Assembly: GCF_020831365.1 (NCBI RefSeq)
Contig: NZ_JAJHPV010000013.1
Location: 1,093,748-1,157,747 of the forward strand
Source: Massilia agrisoli
GTDB lineage: Bacteria; Pseudomonadota; Gammaproteobacteria; Burkholderiales; Burkholderiaceae_D
Reading direction: 5' to 3'
Length of the DNA stretch: 64,000 nt
Shown here in pieces: positions 55,026 to 63,254 of this stretch (positions are counted from its first letter, which is position 1; the number at the start of each line of letters is the position of its first letter). A model generated the notes under the pieces. The model searched no databases and was not told the DNA's origin. It worked only from the letters and a program-made list of their open reading frames with translations. The translations under genes and the position numbers were made by a program.

Positions 55026-55592
55026 TTATGTTGGGCAGTTGGTGGCGACGTTGTCTTCAGGCACGCGCACGGCGATCCCCTGGGTGACTTCGACCTGGGC
55101 TTCGGTCACGACATCGGTCGCCACCACATTGACATCCCAGATGCTGTTGGCGCAGGTGGAATTGCCGGTATTGGCGCCCTCGGTGCCGAAGGCCTGGCCG
55201 GCGCCGATCGAGCATTTCAGGTCCTCCTCGACCGCCAGGTCCAGGTCGGACGTCTTGATCGGCTGGGCCTTCACGCACGCCGGCTGGGGCGTGATGGCAA
55301 CCGTGACATCGGTGGTGCCGTCGCCGTTGGTGTCGATGCAGCGGCGGTTGTTGCCGCCGCAAGGATTGGCCAGCGCGTTGGACGGGGTCGTGAAGAAGTT
55401 CGTGTTGCTGATGGTTTCTTCGATGACCTCGCGCGCCGCCGCCAGCGCTTCGTCGCGCTGCTGCATGTTGCTCACGACCTGGAGGTTCGACTGGTTGAGG
55501 TTGAAACTGGTCAGCGCAAGCAGGGTCAGCACGACCAGCATGACCAGGGCCATGACCAGGGTGACGCCTTGTTGTCGGTGCAGCATTTTCAT
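55026..55592 (-). CDS. pilX: Minor pilin PilX (cluster 2)
   Basis: 188 residues. Leader MKMLHRQQG, then VTLVMALVMLVVLTLLALTS with Met at +5. The helix SNLQVVSNMQQRDEALAAAR and a Cys-containing body (NPCGGNNRRCIDTNGDGTTD, KCSIGAG, TCANSIW) follow; the D-T-N-G-D-G-T-T-D segment resembles a calcium loop. The start overlaps the pilW stop (ATGA), and pilY1 begins 11 bp after its stop. Confidence 0.87.
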   Translation of the reverse strand: MKMLHRQQGVTLVMALVMLVVLTLLALTSFNLNQSNLQVVSNMQQRDEALAAAREVIEETISNTNFFTTPSNALANPCGGNNRRCIDTNGDGTTDVTVAITPQPACVKAQPIKTSDLDLAVEEDLKCSIGAGQAFGTEGANTGNSTCANSIWDVNVVATDVVTEAQVEVTQGIAVRVPEDNVATNCPT

Positions 55593-56656
55593 GGCGTTCT
55601 CCTTCCGGCGGGGTTAGGCAGCGCGACCTGCGACTGGAATACGTGGCGCTTGTAGCCGTCGCCCTTCGGGCCAACGACGATCTCCGCGCCGTCGGCATCG
55701 CGGCCCAGCTTGTACTGCATCGCGTCGGTGTAGCCTTGGGTGACCTCGATATTGCGTGAAAGCAGGCTGAGCTTGACCGACACCACCTGGCGCCAGTTGG
55801 CCAGCGCGCAGGCGGCATCGGCGCAGCCAGTGGCCGGGTCGGCGGCGAAGCGGTCGGCGACGCCGTCCGCACTGGTGTCGAGTCCGTATTCGAACTGCAG
55901 GTCATCGATGCCGTTCACCAGTGCGACCGTGCTGTAGGCGAGCATTTCGCCATCGGCGCCGAGTTCCGCGCGCTTGAGGGTGGGGATGCCGTCGCCATCG
56001 CGGTCGTTGTCGGCGAGGTAGTAGACATGGGTCAGGTAACGGCGGATCGGCGCCGCCGTGGTGCAGTCGCGCCGCAGGCGGTCGAGGGTGTCGGCGGTGA
56101 CGTCGAGGTCGTAGTAGTCGGCGGTGCTGCCCGAGCCCAGCTGGGTCAGGTTGGCGCACAGCGCGGCCTGGAAGAACGGGCCGCCCGCGGTGAGCGGGTC
56201 GCAGCCAGCGGCGCCGGTGATGCAGGTGGCGGTGCGCCGCACCACGATCACATCGGTGTCCGCGCGCAGGCCGGGCAGGCAGTCGTAGGCGCCGGTGGCA
56301 TTGTCGATGCCCTGCACCGGCAGCGGCAGGGCCGCGCGCACCGCGGCGATGGTCACCGCGCATGGATCTGGCAGCGCGGCGGGGGAATCGAGCACGGTCG
56401 GGTCGAATTCGCTGTAGAAGCCGGCGTTGCGCAGGTCGGACGACAGGGTCTGGACCGCGAAGCGGCCGTTCTCGACCTGGCGGTTGGCTTTTTCGATTTC
56501 ACCCTGGGCGCGGGTGTTGTTGACAAACAGCGTGCTCATGCCGGCCAGGATAAGCAGGCCGATGGTGGCTGCGACCATCAGCTCGGCCAGCGAAAAGCCG
56601 CGCTGGGCGCGCAGCGAAGTGGGGCGGAATGATGGCATTGTCTTCTCGCGGTTCAT
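55589..56656 (-). CDS. pilW: Minor pilin PilW (cluster 2)
   Basis: 355 residues from ATG 56656, which overlaps the pilV stop (ATGA). The leader ends RAQRG and is followed by FSLAELMVAATIGLLILAGM, Glu at +5, then ANRQVENGRFAVQTLSSDLR. It is 86 residues longer than the cluster 1 PilW and has several disulfide-capable cysteines (DPCAVT, DCLPG, TCITGAAGCDP). In-frame ATG 56638 would give a shorter leader. Confidence 0.87.
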   Translation of the reverse strand: MNREKTMPSFRPTSLRAQRGFSLAELMVAATIGLLILAGMSTLFVNNTRAQGEIEKANRQVENGRFAVQTLSSDLRNAGFYSEFDPTVLDSPAALPDPCAVTIAAVRAALPLPVQGIDNATGAYDCLPGLRADTDVIVVRRTATCITGAAGCDPLTAGGPFFQAALCANLTQLGSGSTADYYDLDVTADTLDRLRRDCTTAAPIRRYLTHVYYLADNDRDGDGIPTLKRAELGADGEMLAYSTVALVNGIDDLQFEYGLDTSADGVADRFAADPATGCADAACALANWRQVVSVKLSLLSRNIEVTQGYTDAMQYKLGRDADGAEIVVGPKGDGYKRHVFQSQVALPNPAGRRTP

Positions 56657-57240
56657 TTGCAATGGGGGACGCCGACGGCGACGCGCAGGCCGATCGCGCG
56701 GCGCATGGTGTCGTCGCCGTACTCGCCCTGGCCGCAGGTGCTGGCGGGCGCCTGGGTGGCGTGCAGGCCTTGCCAGGCCACGGTGAGCTGGTAGATGCCG
56801 GCCGCGCAGGCGCCTGGGGTGTCGTTGCGCGCCTGTACCTGGGTCACGCAGCCGCGCGCGCCGAGCATGGCGCCCATGCGCGGGCCGTCGGCGCCCTTGA
56901 GTTCCGAGGCCCCCTGCAGCGCCGTGCTCCACTCGCATTTATCGCGCGCGCTGCCCGAGGCCAGCGCGGCGCAGTCGCCCGGCTCGTCCTCGGTTCCCAG
57001 CGCGGTGGCGGTGACGTACGCGGCGGCTTGCTCGGGGTTGCCGGCCATGCGGGCCTGCAGGTCTTCGAGCAGCACCACGGCCTGGGCGCGCTGGTAGGCT
57101 TCGATCGAGCCGACCTGCGCCTTGGCCTGGAAGGCGGCGATGCCAAGCAGGCCGAAGGCCACCACCACGACGGTGACCAGCACCTCGATCAAGGTGGTGC
57201 CGCGCTGGCGCGAGGCCAGGGAAGGGGAGATGTTCGTCAT
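56653..57240 (-). CDS. pilV: Minor pilin PilV (cluster 2)
   Basis: 195 residues. Leader MTNISPSLASRQRG, then TTLIEVLVTVVVVAFGLLGI with Glu at +5, and a body with paired cysteines (GDCAAL, DKCEW, RGCVTQ, GACAAG). The ATG is 1 bp from the stop of the upstream GspH-type gene, so they are coupled. It is the counterpart of the shorter PilV in cluster 1. Confidence 0.88.
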   Translation of the reverse strand: MTNISPSLASRQRGTTLIEVLVTVVVVAFGLLGIAAFQAKAQVGSIEAYQRAQAVVLLEDLQARMAGNPEQAAAYVTATALGTEDEPGDCAALASGSARDKCEWSTALQGASELKGADGPRMGAMLGARGCVTQVQARNDTPGACAAGIYQLTVAWQGLHATQAPASTCGQGEYGDDTMRRAIGLRVAVGVPHCK

Positions 57241-57241
57241 G

Positions 57242-57703
57242 TCAGCACCCGGACGATTTTTGATAAGGGCGGCCGGACAGGTCGACCAGGATGCAGCGGT
57301 GCTGTATGGCGCCGCTCACTTCGATGTCGAATTCCGGCGGAGTGGTTCCCTTGACGCGGCCGTTCGGCAGGTAGGTCACGCTGGCCGGCCCGCTAATGGT
57401 CGCGCCCTTCACTTCGCCGCGGTCTTCCAGCAGGGTGTCTTCATCCATCGGATGGGCGATCGACCAGCCGGCTTCCCAGCCTTCGCCCGAGGGCGCGAGG
57501 GTGACTTCGGCGTTGCGCTTGATGGCTTCGCTGCGGGTGCGCATCAGGGAGGAGAACATGTCGCTGGCGGCGCTCTTGGCGCGCTGCCCGGCGATCAGCT
57601 CGGAGAAGGAGGGCGCGGCCACGGTGGCCAGGATCGCCGTGACGGCGACCACCGCCATCAGCTCCGGCATGGTGAAACCGCGCGCGCGCGCTGCCGCTAC
57701 CAT
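57242..57703 (-). CDS. fimU: GspH/FimU-type minor pseudopilin (cluster 2)
   Basis: 153 residues. Leader MVAAARARG, then [20 protein letters not shown] with Glu at +5, and the GspH-domain helix [20 protein letters not shown]. It overlaps the upstream pilE gene by 7 bp. It is shorter than the cluster 1 counterpart (195 residues). FimU/FimT proteins belong to the tip-priming complex; the assignment to FimU rather than FimT is by operon position. Confidence 0.85.
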   Translation of the reverse strand: MVAAARARGFTMPELMAVVAVTAILATVAAPSFSELIAGQRAKSAASDMFSSLMRTRSEAIKRNAEVTLAPSGEGWEAGWSIAHPMDEDTLLEDRGEVKGATISGPASVTYLPNGRVKGTTPPEFDIEVSGAIQHRCILVDLSGRPYQKSSGC

Positions 57704-58080
57704 TTGTCCGCCGGCGTCTTGGTGCCGCTCTGGTTGATCGTCAGGACCGAGTCGCTTGCCTGGTTGGTACCCGCTTTAGGCGTCGCCGTGATGATGAAGC
57801 CCGGCGGCCCTTCGCTGGCCTCGATGGTGATGTCGTACTTGAGCGAGACCGCCTCCGGCGTGGTCATCGACAGCGCCTCGACCGTGGCGGCATACTCGCG
57901 GTTGTCGGCGAAGTACTGCGCCTCGCCCTGCGCCAGCTCCAGCATGTGCGACTGGGCCGCGCTGCGGTTGCCCTTGACCACGTAGTTGCCGTAGGCCGGG
58001 TAGGCAACCGACGCAAGGATGCCGATGATCGCCACGACAACCATCAGTTCAATCAGGGTAAAGCCGCGCTGTCGGTTCAT
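57697..58080 (-). CDS. pilE: PilE-type pilin (cluster 2, first gene)
   Basis: 127 residues from ATG 58080. Leader MNRQRG, then [20 protein letters not shown] with Glu at +5, then [20 protein letters not shown]. It has the standard PilE/ComP N-terminus but no Cys pair at the C-terminus (unlike the cluster 1 copy). Here pilE opens the operon, whereas in cluster 1 it closes it. A TATACT-like -10 is visible about 50 bp upstream, without a good -35. prfC is divergent. Confidence 0.88.
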   Translation of the reverse strand: MNRQRGFTLIELMVVVAIIGILASVAYPAYGNYVVKGNRSAAQSHMLELAQGEAQYFADNREYAATVEALSMTTPEAVSLKYDITIEASEGPPGFIITATPKAGTNQASDSVLTINQSGTKTPADKW

Positions 58081-58253
58081 GGTGTGCTCTGCAGGTACAT
58101 TAAGGGAATATGTTGCCCAGTATAAACACTCAAGCTTGCATTTCCCTGAAGTAATCCTGACAAAATGCTGACAATGCCACAGGCAGTTCACACAGGGGAG
58201 GCAGGAAACGGTAAAATCGAAGGTTTTTCGCAGAAGCCAAACCGGCTCAGACC

Positions 58254-59906
58254 ATGTCCGACGATATCGCAGCAGCAACACCAGAATCCGGCGCCAGCGC
58301 CTCCAAGGCGCCGGCCGTCATTGCGCGCGAAGTGCAGCGCCGCCGCACCTTCGGCATCATCTCCCACCCGGACGCCGGCAAGACCACGCTGACCGAAAAA
58401 CTGCTGCTGTTCTCGGGCGCGATCCAGATGGCCGGCACGGTCAAGGCGCGCAAGAGCGGCCGCCATGCGACCTCCGACTGGATGGAGATTGAAAAGCAGC
58501 GCGGCATCTCGGTGGCGTCGTCGGTGATGCAGTTCGAATTCCGCGACCACGTGATCAACCTGCTCGACACCCCGGGCCACCAGGACTTCTCGGAAGACAC
58601 CTACCGCGTGCTGACCGCGGTCGACTCGGCGCTGATGGTGATCGACGCGGCCAAGGGCGTCGAAGCGCAGACCATCAAGCTGCTCGACGTCTGCCGCATG
58701 CGCAATACGCCGATCGTCACCTTCATGAACAAGCTTGACCGCGAAACCCGCGACCCGCTTGAACTGCTGGATGAACTGGAGTCGGTGCTGAAGATCCAGT
58801 GCGCGCCGGTGACCTGGCCTATCGGCATGGGCAAGAACTTCCGCGGCGTGTACCACCTGCTGCGCGACGAGATCATGCTGTTCCGCGCCGGCGAAGAAAA
58901 GGCCGACGGCGCCTTCGAGATCGTCAAGGGCATCGACAACCCGCGCCTGGCCGAGATGTTCCCGCTCGAGATTGAACAGCTCAAGACCGAGGTGGAGCTG
59001 GTGCACGGCGCCTCGCACCCGTTCGACCTGGAGCAGTTCCTGGCTGGCGTGCAGACGCCGGTGTTCTTCGGCTCCGCGATCAACAACTTCGGCGTGCGCG
59101 AGATCCTGTCGGCGCTGGTCGACTGGGCGCCTGCGCCGCGTCCGCGCAATGCCACGGTGCGCGACGTCGCGCCGGAAGAACAGCCGTTCACCGGCTTCGT
59201 CTTCAAGATCCAGGCGAACATGGACCCGGCCCACCGCGACCGCATCGCGTTCCTGCGCGTGTGTTCCGGGCGTTTCGAGCGCGGCATGAAGGTCAAGCAC
59301 CTGCGCCTGGGGCGCGAAATCAAGGTCTCGTCGGTGGTGACCTTCATGGCCTCATCGCGCGAACAGGTCGAGGAAGCCTACGCAGGCGACATCATCGGCC
59401 TGCCGAACCACGGCAACATGCAGATCGGCGACAGCTTCTCGGAAGGCGAGATGCTGGTCTTCACCGGCATCCCGTACTTCGCGCCGGACTTCTTCCGTTC
59501 GGTACGGATCCGCAACCCGCTCAAGATCAAGCAGCTGCACAAGGGCTTGCAGCAGCTGGGCGAAGAGGGCGCGGTACAGGTGTTCAAGCCGGTGCAGGGC
59601 AGCGACATCATCCTTGGCGCGGTCGGTGTGCTGCAGTTCGAGGTGGTGGCCAGCCGCCTGATGAACGAGTATGGCGTCGACGCGGTATTCGAAGGCACCA
59701 GCATCAGCAGCGCGCGCTGGGTATCGGGCGACGACAAGCGGGTGCTGGCCGACTTCGAAGCGGCGCTGGGCCACAACGTCGCCTATGACGCGGCAGGCAA
59801 CCTGGCCTACCTCGCGACCTCCAACGTCAACCTGCGCCTGACGCAGGAACGCTGGCCGAAGCTGACCTTCCACGCAACCCGCGAGCACGCGGCCAAACTG
59901 GGCTGA
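58254..59906 (+). CDS. prfC: Peptide chain release factor RF-3
   Basis: 550 residues. GTPase motifs [20 protein letters not shown] (P-loop), [20 protein letters not shown], and [12 protein letters not shown]; then EF-Tu-like domain 2 (about 300-400) and the RF-3-specific C-terminal domain (about 410-550). It is about 20 residues longer at the N-terminus than E. coli RF-3 because of an Ala/Ser-rich start. It removes RF-1/RF-2 from ribosomes after termination. It is monocistronic. Confidence 0.95.
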   Translation: MSDDIAAATPESGASASKAPAVIAREVQRRRTFGIISHPDAGKTTLTEKLLLFSGAIQMAGTVKARKSGRHATSDWMEIEKQRGISVASSVMQFEFRDHVINLLDTPGHQDFSEDTYRVLTAVDSALMVIDAAKGVEAQTIKLLDVCRMRNTPIVTFMNKLDRETRDPLELLDELESVLKIQCAPVTWPIGMGKNFRGVYHLLRDEIMLFRAGEEKADGAFEIVKGIDNPRLAEMFPLEIEQLKTEVELVHGASHPFDLEQFLAGVQTPVFFGSAINNFGVREILSALVDWAPAPRPRNATVRDVAPEEQPFTGFVFKIQANMDPAHRDRIAFLRVCSGRFERGMKVKHLRLGREIKVSSVVTFMASSREQVEEAYAGDIIGLPNHGNMQIGDSFSEGEMLVFTGIPYFAPDFFRSVRIRNPLKIKQLHKGLQQLGEEGAVQVFKPVQGSDIILGAVGVLQFEVVASRLMNEYGVDAVFEGTSISSARWVSGDDKRVLADFEAALGHNVAYDAAGNLAYLATSNVNLRLTQERWPKLTFHATREHAAKLG

Positions 59907-59948
59907 TGTAGGTCCGGCTGGCGCCCGCCAGCCGGTGCTGCGCGCAGC

Positions 59949-60695
59949 TCAAGGCTGCTTCGCCTTGTCCGCCATGCGCCGCGCGCGGCTGGCGGAGTCG
60001 GGGTGGCTCGCCATCAGGCTGTTGCCGCCGCCTTTTTCCATCTTCGCCAGCTTGCCGAACGCCGTCGACATCGCGTTGACGTCGTACTGGCGCTTCTTCA
60101 TGAATTCAAAGCCGTAGTCGTCGGAAGCGGCTTCGTCGGCCTGCGAAAACTGCGCCTTGCCAAAGGCCTTGATGGTCTCGGCATTGGCCGCCACGGCCCT
60201 GCCGGCGACGCTGCCGCTGGCGCCGGCCAGCTTGGTGCCGGCCGACAGCAGCAGGGCTTTTTTCATCTGCGCCTTGGCGTGCCCCAGTTTGGCGTGGCCG
60301 ATCTCGTGGCCGATGACCCCGCGCAGTTCGTCGTCGCTCATGATGTCCATCAGGCCCGCGAAGACGCGGATGCTGCCGTCCGGCGTCGCAAAGGCGTTCA
60401 CCTCGGGCGACTCGTACACCGCGAAATTGAGGGTTAGCCCGTCCTCGTTCTCCAGCCCCGCCGTCAGCTTCGCCAGGCGCCGCGCATACTTGCTGCCGGC
60501 CGCGGCCAGCGGCGCCTGCTGGTCGAGCTGCTCCATCATGTGGCGCGAGCCGTCGATAATGTCCTGGTCGCTCAGCGAGGCCGCTTTGGCAAGGTCCTTG
60601 CCCGCGCTGAACAGGTTGCCGAGATCGGTGGCGCTGGCCGTACCGGCCGCGAAAAGGAGCAGTGCGAGCGCTGCGGAACGAGCCGTCGATTGCAT
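59949..60695 (-). CDS. Exported M48-family metalloprotease (LoiP/YggG-like)
   Basis: 248 residues from ATG 60695, which has AGGAGGACATCAC upstream; in-frame ATG 60755 lacks a signal-like start. The signal peptide ends near ASA-T. The zinc motif HEIGHAKLGH lies near residue 132 and the third ligand region is FSQADEAASDDYGFEFM. DGSIRVFAGLMDIMSDDELR precedes the motif, as in LoiP/BepA-type M48 proteases that maintain outer-membrane proteins. No lipobox is seen, so it is probably soluble in the periplasm. Confidence 0.87.
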   Translation of the reverse strand: MQSTARSAALALLLFAAGTASATDLGNLFSAGKDLAKAASLSDQDIIDGSRHMMEQLDQQAPLAAAGSKYARRLAKLTAGLENEDGLTLNFAVYESPEVNAFATPDGSIRVFAGLMDIMSDDELRGVIGHEIGHAKLGHAKAQMKKALLLSAGTKLAGASGSVAGRAVAANAETIKAFGKAQFSQADEAASDDYGFEFMKKRQYDVNAMSTAFGKLAKMEKGGGNSLMASHPDSASRARRMADKAKQP

Positions 60696-60800
60696 GTGAT
60701 GTCCTCCTTGGTTGATGGTCAAAAGAAACATCGGGAGGATGGCATGGAATGGCATGCCGTTTCACGGCAGTTGGCGCTTTGTTGAGAGCCGTCAACGCCT

Positions 60801-60956
60801 TCAGGGCGGCGGACTCGCCAGCGGCTTGCCTTTCTCGACCACGTAGACACCCACCAGCCGCAGCACGCCGGTACCCGTATTGCGCGCGTCGTGCACCTTG
60901 CCGGCGAGTGCGGCCAGGGCGGCCGCCAGCGCGGTGCGGCGGGATCGCGTAGTCAT
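60801..60956 (-). CDS. Possible 51-residue small protein
   Basis: ATG 60956 follows AGAGGACACTG at a good spacing. The product MTTRSRRTALAAALAALAGK then VHDARNTGTGVLRLVGVYVV has a weakly hydrophobic N-terminus and no recognised motif. It sits in a 430-bp gap between the M48 and chemoreceptor genes. Only the ribosome site and frame support it, so it is a tentative call. Confidence 0.3.
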   Translation of the reverse strand: MTTRSRRTALAAALAALAGKVHDARNTGTGVLRLVGVYVVEKGKPLASPPP

Positions 60957-61126
60957 CAGTGTCCTCTCGTGGCTGCTTGTCCGACCGGCTATCTTACGCC
61001 GGTGCGCAGGCATCCGTGCAGCCATGGGCTATTGATCCCGCGCAAACTTTGGCGGGCTGCCCGGAGTACAGTACAAGATGCGCATGGGAAATAAAATGAG
61101 AAAGCCTGCGCACCGGGGAGACACCC

Positions 61127-62725
61127 ATGCTGAGCAAATTACGGATCGGCCCGAAGCTGCTGCTGGCGCCTGGCGTGGTGCTGGTGCTGCTCGTGCTGCT
61201 GTCGTGCGGCGCCTACTACGCGATGGTGAGGCAAAACCAGTCGCTGGAGATCATCGTCGACCAGCGCGCCGCCAGCATCCGCGCCGCATCCGACCTGGTC
61301 TCGTCGGCGCACCAGGCCCACACCGAAATCTACCAGCTGCTCACCTGGCAGTACGCCAGCTTCACGCCGCCGCGCATCAATGCGCTGGCGCGCGACATCC
61401 ATTCGCGCCATCGCGCCATCGACGGCAAGTTCAGCAAGCTGGCTGCCGGCACGCTGGCCGGCAGCAGCGAGCGCCGCTTCATCGACGAAGCGGCGGCGGC
61501 GTACCGCGTGTACGTCAGGGCCGTGCTGGACGTGATCGAGCTGTCGCGCGACGACGGTTCGATCAGCGCCAATGCGATGTCGAAGGCGGAACAGGCCTTT
61601 GAAGTGGTCTCGTTGCGGCTCGGTGAACTGCTGCGCATGGAGCAGCAGCTGAGCGAGGCTGCGTCGCAAAGCGCGGCCACCGACTTCCGCAGGATATCGA
61701 CCCTGATGCCGGTCGTGATCGTGCTGTCGGTCGTGCTGTCGCTGGTGATTACTGTCGCCGTGCGCGGCGCGCTGCTGCAGGAAGTGCGCGACATCGGCCA
61801 GGCCGCCACCGACCTGGCGCGTGGCGACCTGACCGTGCGCGAGCGGGTCTACGGGCGCGACGAGATCGCCGAGACATCGCGGGTGCTGGACACCAGCATC
61901 CGCAACCTGAACGCGACGCTCAAGACCATCCTCGATTCGGCGCGCTCGATCGATACCGCATCGCGCGAAATCGCGATGGGGAACGCCGACCTCTCTACCC
62001 GCACCGAGGTCCAGGCCAGTTCGCTGGAGCAGACCGTGACGTCGGTGGAGCAGCTCACCGAGACGGCCAGCCGAACTGCCAACAACGTCGAACTGGCCAA
62101 CCGGCTGGCGGAAAACGCATCGTCGGTTGCGCTCAGGGGCGGCAACGTGGTGGAGCGGCTGGTGCTGACGATGGCGTCGATCAAGGAGAGCTCGTGCAAG
62201 GTGGCGGAGATTGTCGATGTGATCGACGCCATTTCATCGCAGACCAATATCCTGGCGCTCAATGCCGCGGTGGAGGCGGCGCGCGCGGGCGAGCATGGGC
62301 ATGGGTTCGCGGTGGTGGCGAGCGAGGTGCGCACCCTGGCGCAGCGCTGCGCGACCGCGGCACATGAGATACGCGAGCTGATTGCGCTGACGGTGGCAGA
62401 GATCGATGGCGGCAGTGCGTCGGCGGCGGAGGCGGGGTACAGCATGCAGGATATCGTCAGTTCGGTGCGCCAGGTGGGCGACATCATTCACCAGATCAGC
62501 CACGCGAGCGCGCAGCAGGCCGATGGGATTGTTGGGGTGAACGAGGCGATCGTGCAGATGGATGAGATGACGCAGCAGAATTCGGCGCTGGTGGAGCAGG
62601 CGGCTGCGGCGGCGGAGAGTTTGCAGGACCAGGCGCACAGTTTGTCGCGGGCGGTGGCGGCGTTCAAGCTCGACGGGGTGGAGCCAAAACGCGCTCACTT
62701 GCGGCTGGCGTCGAAGCGGGAGTGA
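61127..62725 (+). CDS. Methyl-accepting chemotaxis protein
   Basis: 532 residues, GGGGAGACACCC before the ATG. Helices at about 13-33 (LLLAPGVVLVLLVLLSCGAY) and 188-210 flank a four-helix-bundle sensor (about 150 residues). HAMP (about 212-262) and signalling domain (about 265-515) with tip [20 protein letters not shown] and [20 protein letters not shown]. It belongs to the Tsr-like class with a basic C-terminal tail (KRAHLRLASKRE) and no CheR-docking pentapeptide. The RAYT gene begins 3 bp after its stop. Confidence 0.9.
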   Translation: MLSKLRIGPKLLLAPGVVLVLLVLLSCGAYYAMVRQNQSLEIIVDQRAASIRAASDLVSSAHQAHTEIYQLLTWQYASFTPPRINALARDIHSRHRAIDGKFSKLAAGTLAGSSERRFIDEAAAAYRVYVRAVLDVIELSRDDGSISANAMSKAEQAFEVVSLRLGELLRMEQQLSEAASQSAATDFRRISTLMPVVIVLSVVLSLVITVAVRGALLQEVRDIGQAATDLARGDLTVRERVYGRDEIAETSRVLDTSIRNLNATLKTILDSARSIDTASREIAMGNADLSTRTEVQASSLEQTVTSVEQLTETASRTANNVELANRLAENASSVALRGGNVVERLVLTMASIKESSCKVAEIVDVIDAISSQTNILALNAAVEAARAGEHGHGFAVVASEVRTLAQRCATAAHEIRELIALTVAEIDGGSASAAEAGYSMQDIVSSVRQVGDIIHQISHASAQQADGIVGVNEAIVQMDEMTQQNSALVEQAAAAAESLQDQAHSLSRAVAAFKLDGVEPKRAHLRLASKRE

Positions 62726-62728
62726 GCT

Positions 62729-63226
62729 GTGCCGCATTATCGGAGATGCCTGGTGGCGGGGGCGACTTATTTTTTTACCGTGAATTTGGCGGACCGGCGC
62801 AGCACTGTGCTGGTTGACCAGGTGGGGGCGCTACGCAATGCGGTGAGGAAGGTGAGGGCGGTGCGGCCGTTTCATGTCGATGCCTGGGTGGTGATGCCGG
62901 AGCATATGCATGCGATGTGGACGCTGCCGGAGGGGGATGCGGATTATGCGGGGCGGTGGCGGGCGATTAAGACCGCGTTTTCAAAGTCGATTCCGCAAGG
63001 GCGCGGTGTGTGGCAGAAGCGATATTGGGAGCATATGATCCGGGATGATCGGGATTATGCGGCGCATTTCGACTACATCCATCTCAATCCGTACAAGCAT
63101 GGGCTGGTGCGCAATGTGAGGGATTGGCCGTATTCCTCATTTCATCGGATGGTGGCCGCGGGTGTTTATTCGCCGGATTGGTTGTGCGATGACGTGGATA
63201 TGAATGTCGGAGAAGCGAAGGGGTAA
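62729..63226 (+). CDS. REP-associated tyrosine transposase (RAYT)
   Basis: 165 residues from GTG 62729, 3 bp after the chemoreceptor stop. The Y1-transposase (TnpA_REP) signature is present: FHVDAWVVMPEHMHAMWTLP with the H-x-H metal pair, WRAIKTAFSKSI, and the likely catalytic Tyr region HFDYIHLNPYKHGLV. RAYTs are single-copy, domesticated relatives of IS200/IS605 transposases that process REP sequences. A REP copy (GGCGGATGACGC) starts 9 bp after the stop. The codon use is less G/C biased than its neighbours (many GG-T/GAT codons). Confidence 0.92.
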   Translation: MPHYRRCLVAGATYFFTVNLADRRSTVLVDQVGALRNAVRKVRAVRPFHVDAWVVMPEHMHAMWTLPEGDADYAGRWRAIKTAFSKSIPQGRGVWQKRYWEHMIRDDRDYAAHFDYIHLNPYKHGLVRNVRDWPYSSFHRMVAAGVYSPDWLCDDVDMNVGEAKG

Positions 63227-63234
63227 CGAAAAAC

Positions 63235-63254
63235 GGCGGATGACGCTACGCTCT
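63235..63254. repeat. REP end beside the RAYT gene, truncated by an IS
   Basis: GGCGGATGACGCTACGCTCT matches the left arm at 6907 with one mismatch (A for G). In the 6907 copy the sequence goes on TCCGCCCTAC; here it stops and is replaced by the IS481-type end (TGTATAGCC...). The right arm of the element is therefore lost or displaced beyond the IS. Confidence 0.75.

Noticed and set aside
58081..58253. Sigma54 promoter for pilin cluster 2, as used by pilA in Pseudomonas
   Set aside because: No GG/GC pair at the correct 10-bp spacing was found; only a TATACT-like -10 without a clear -35.
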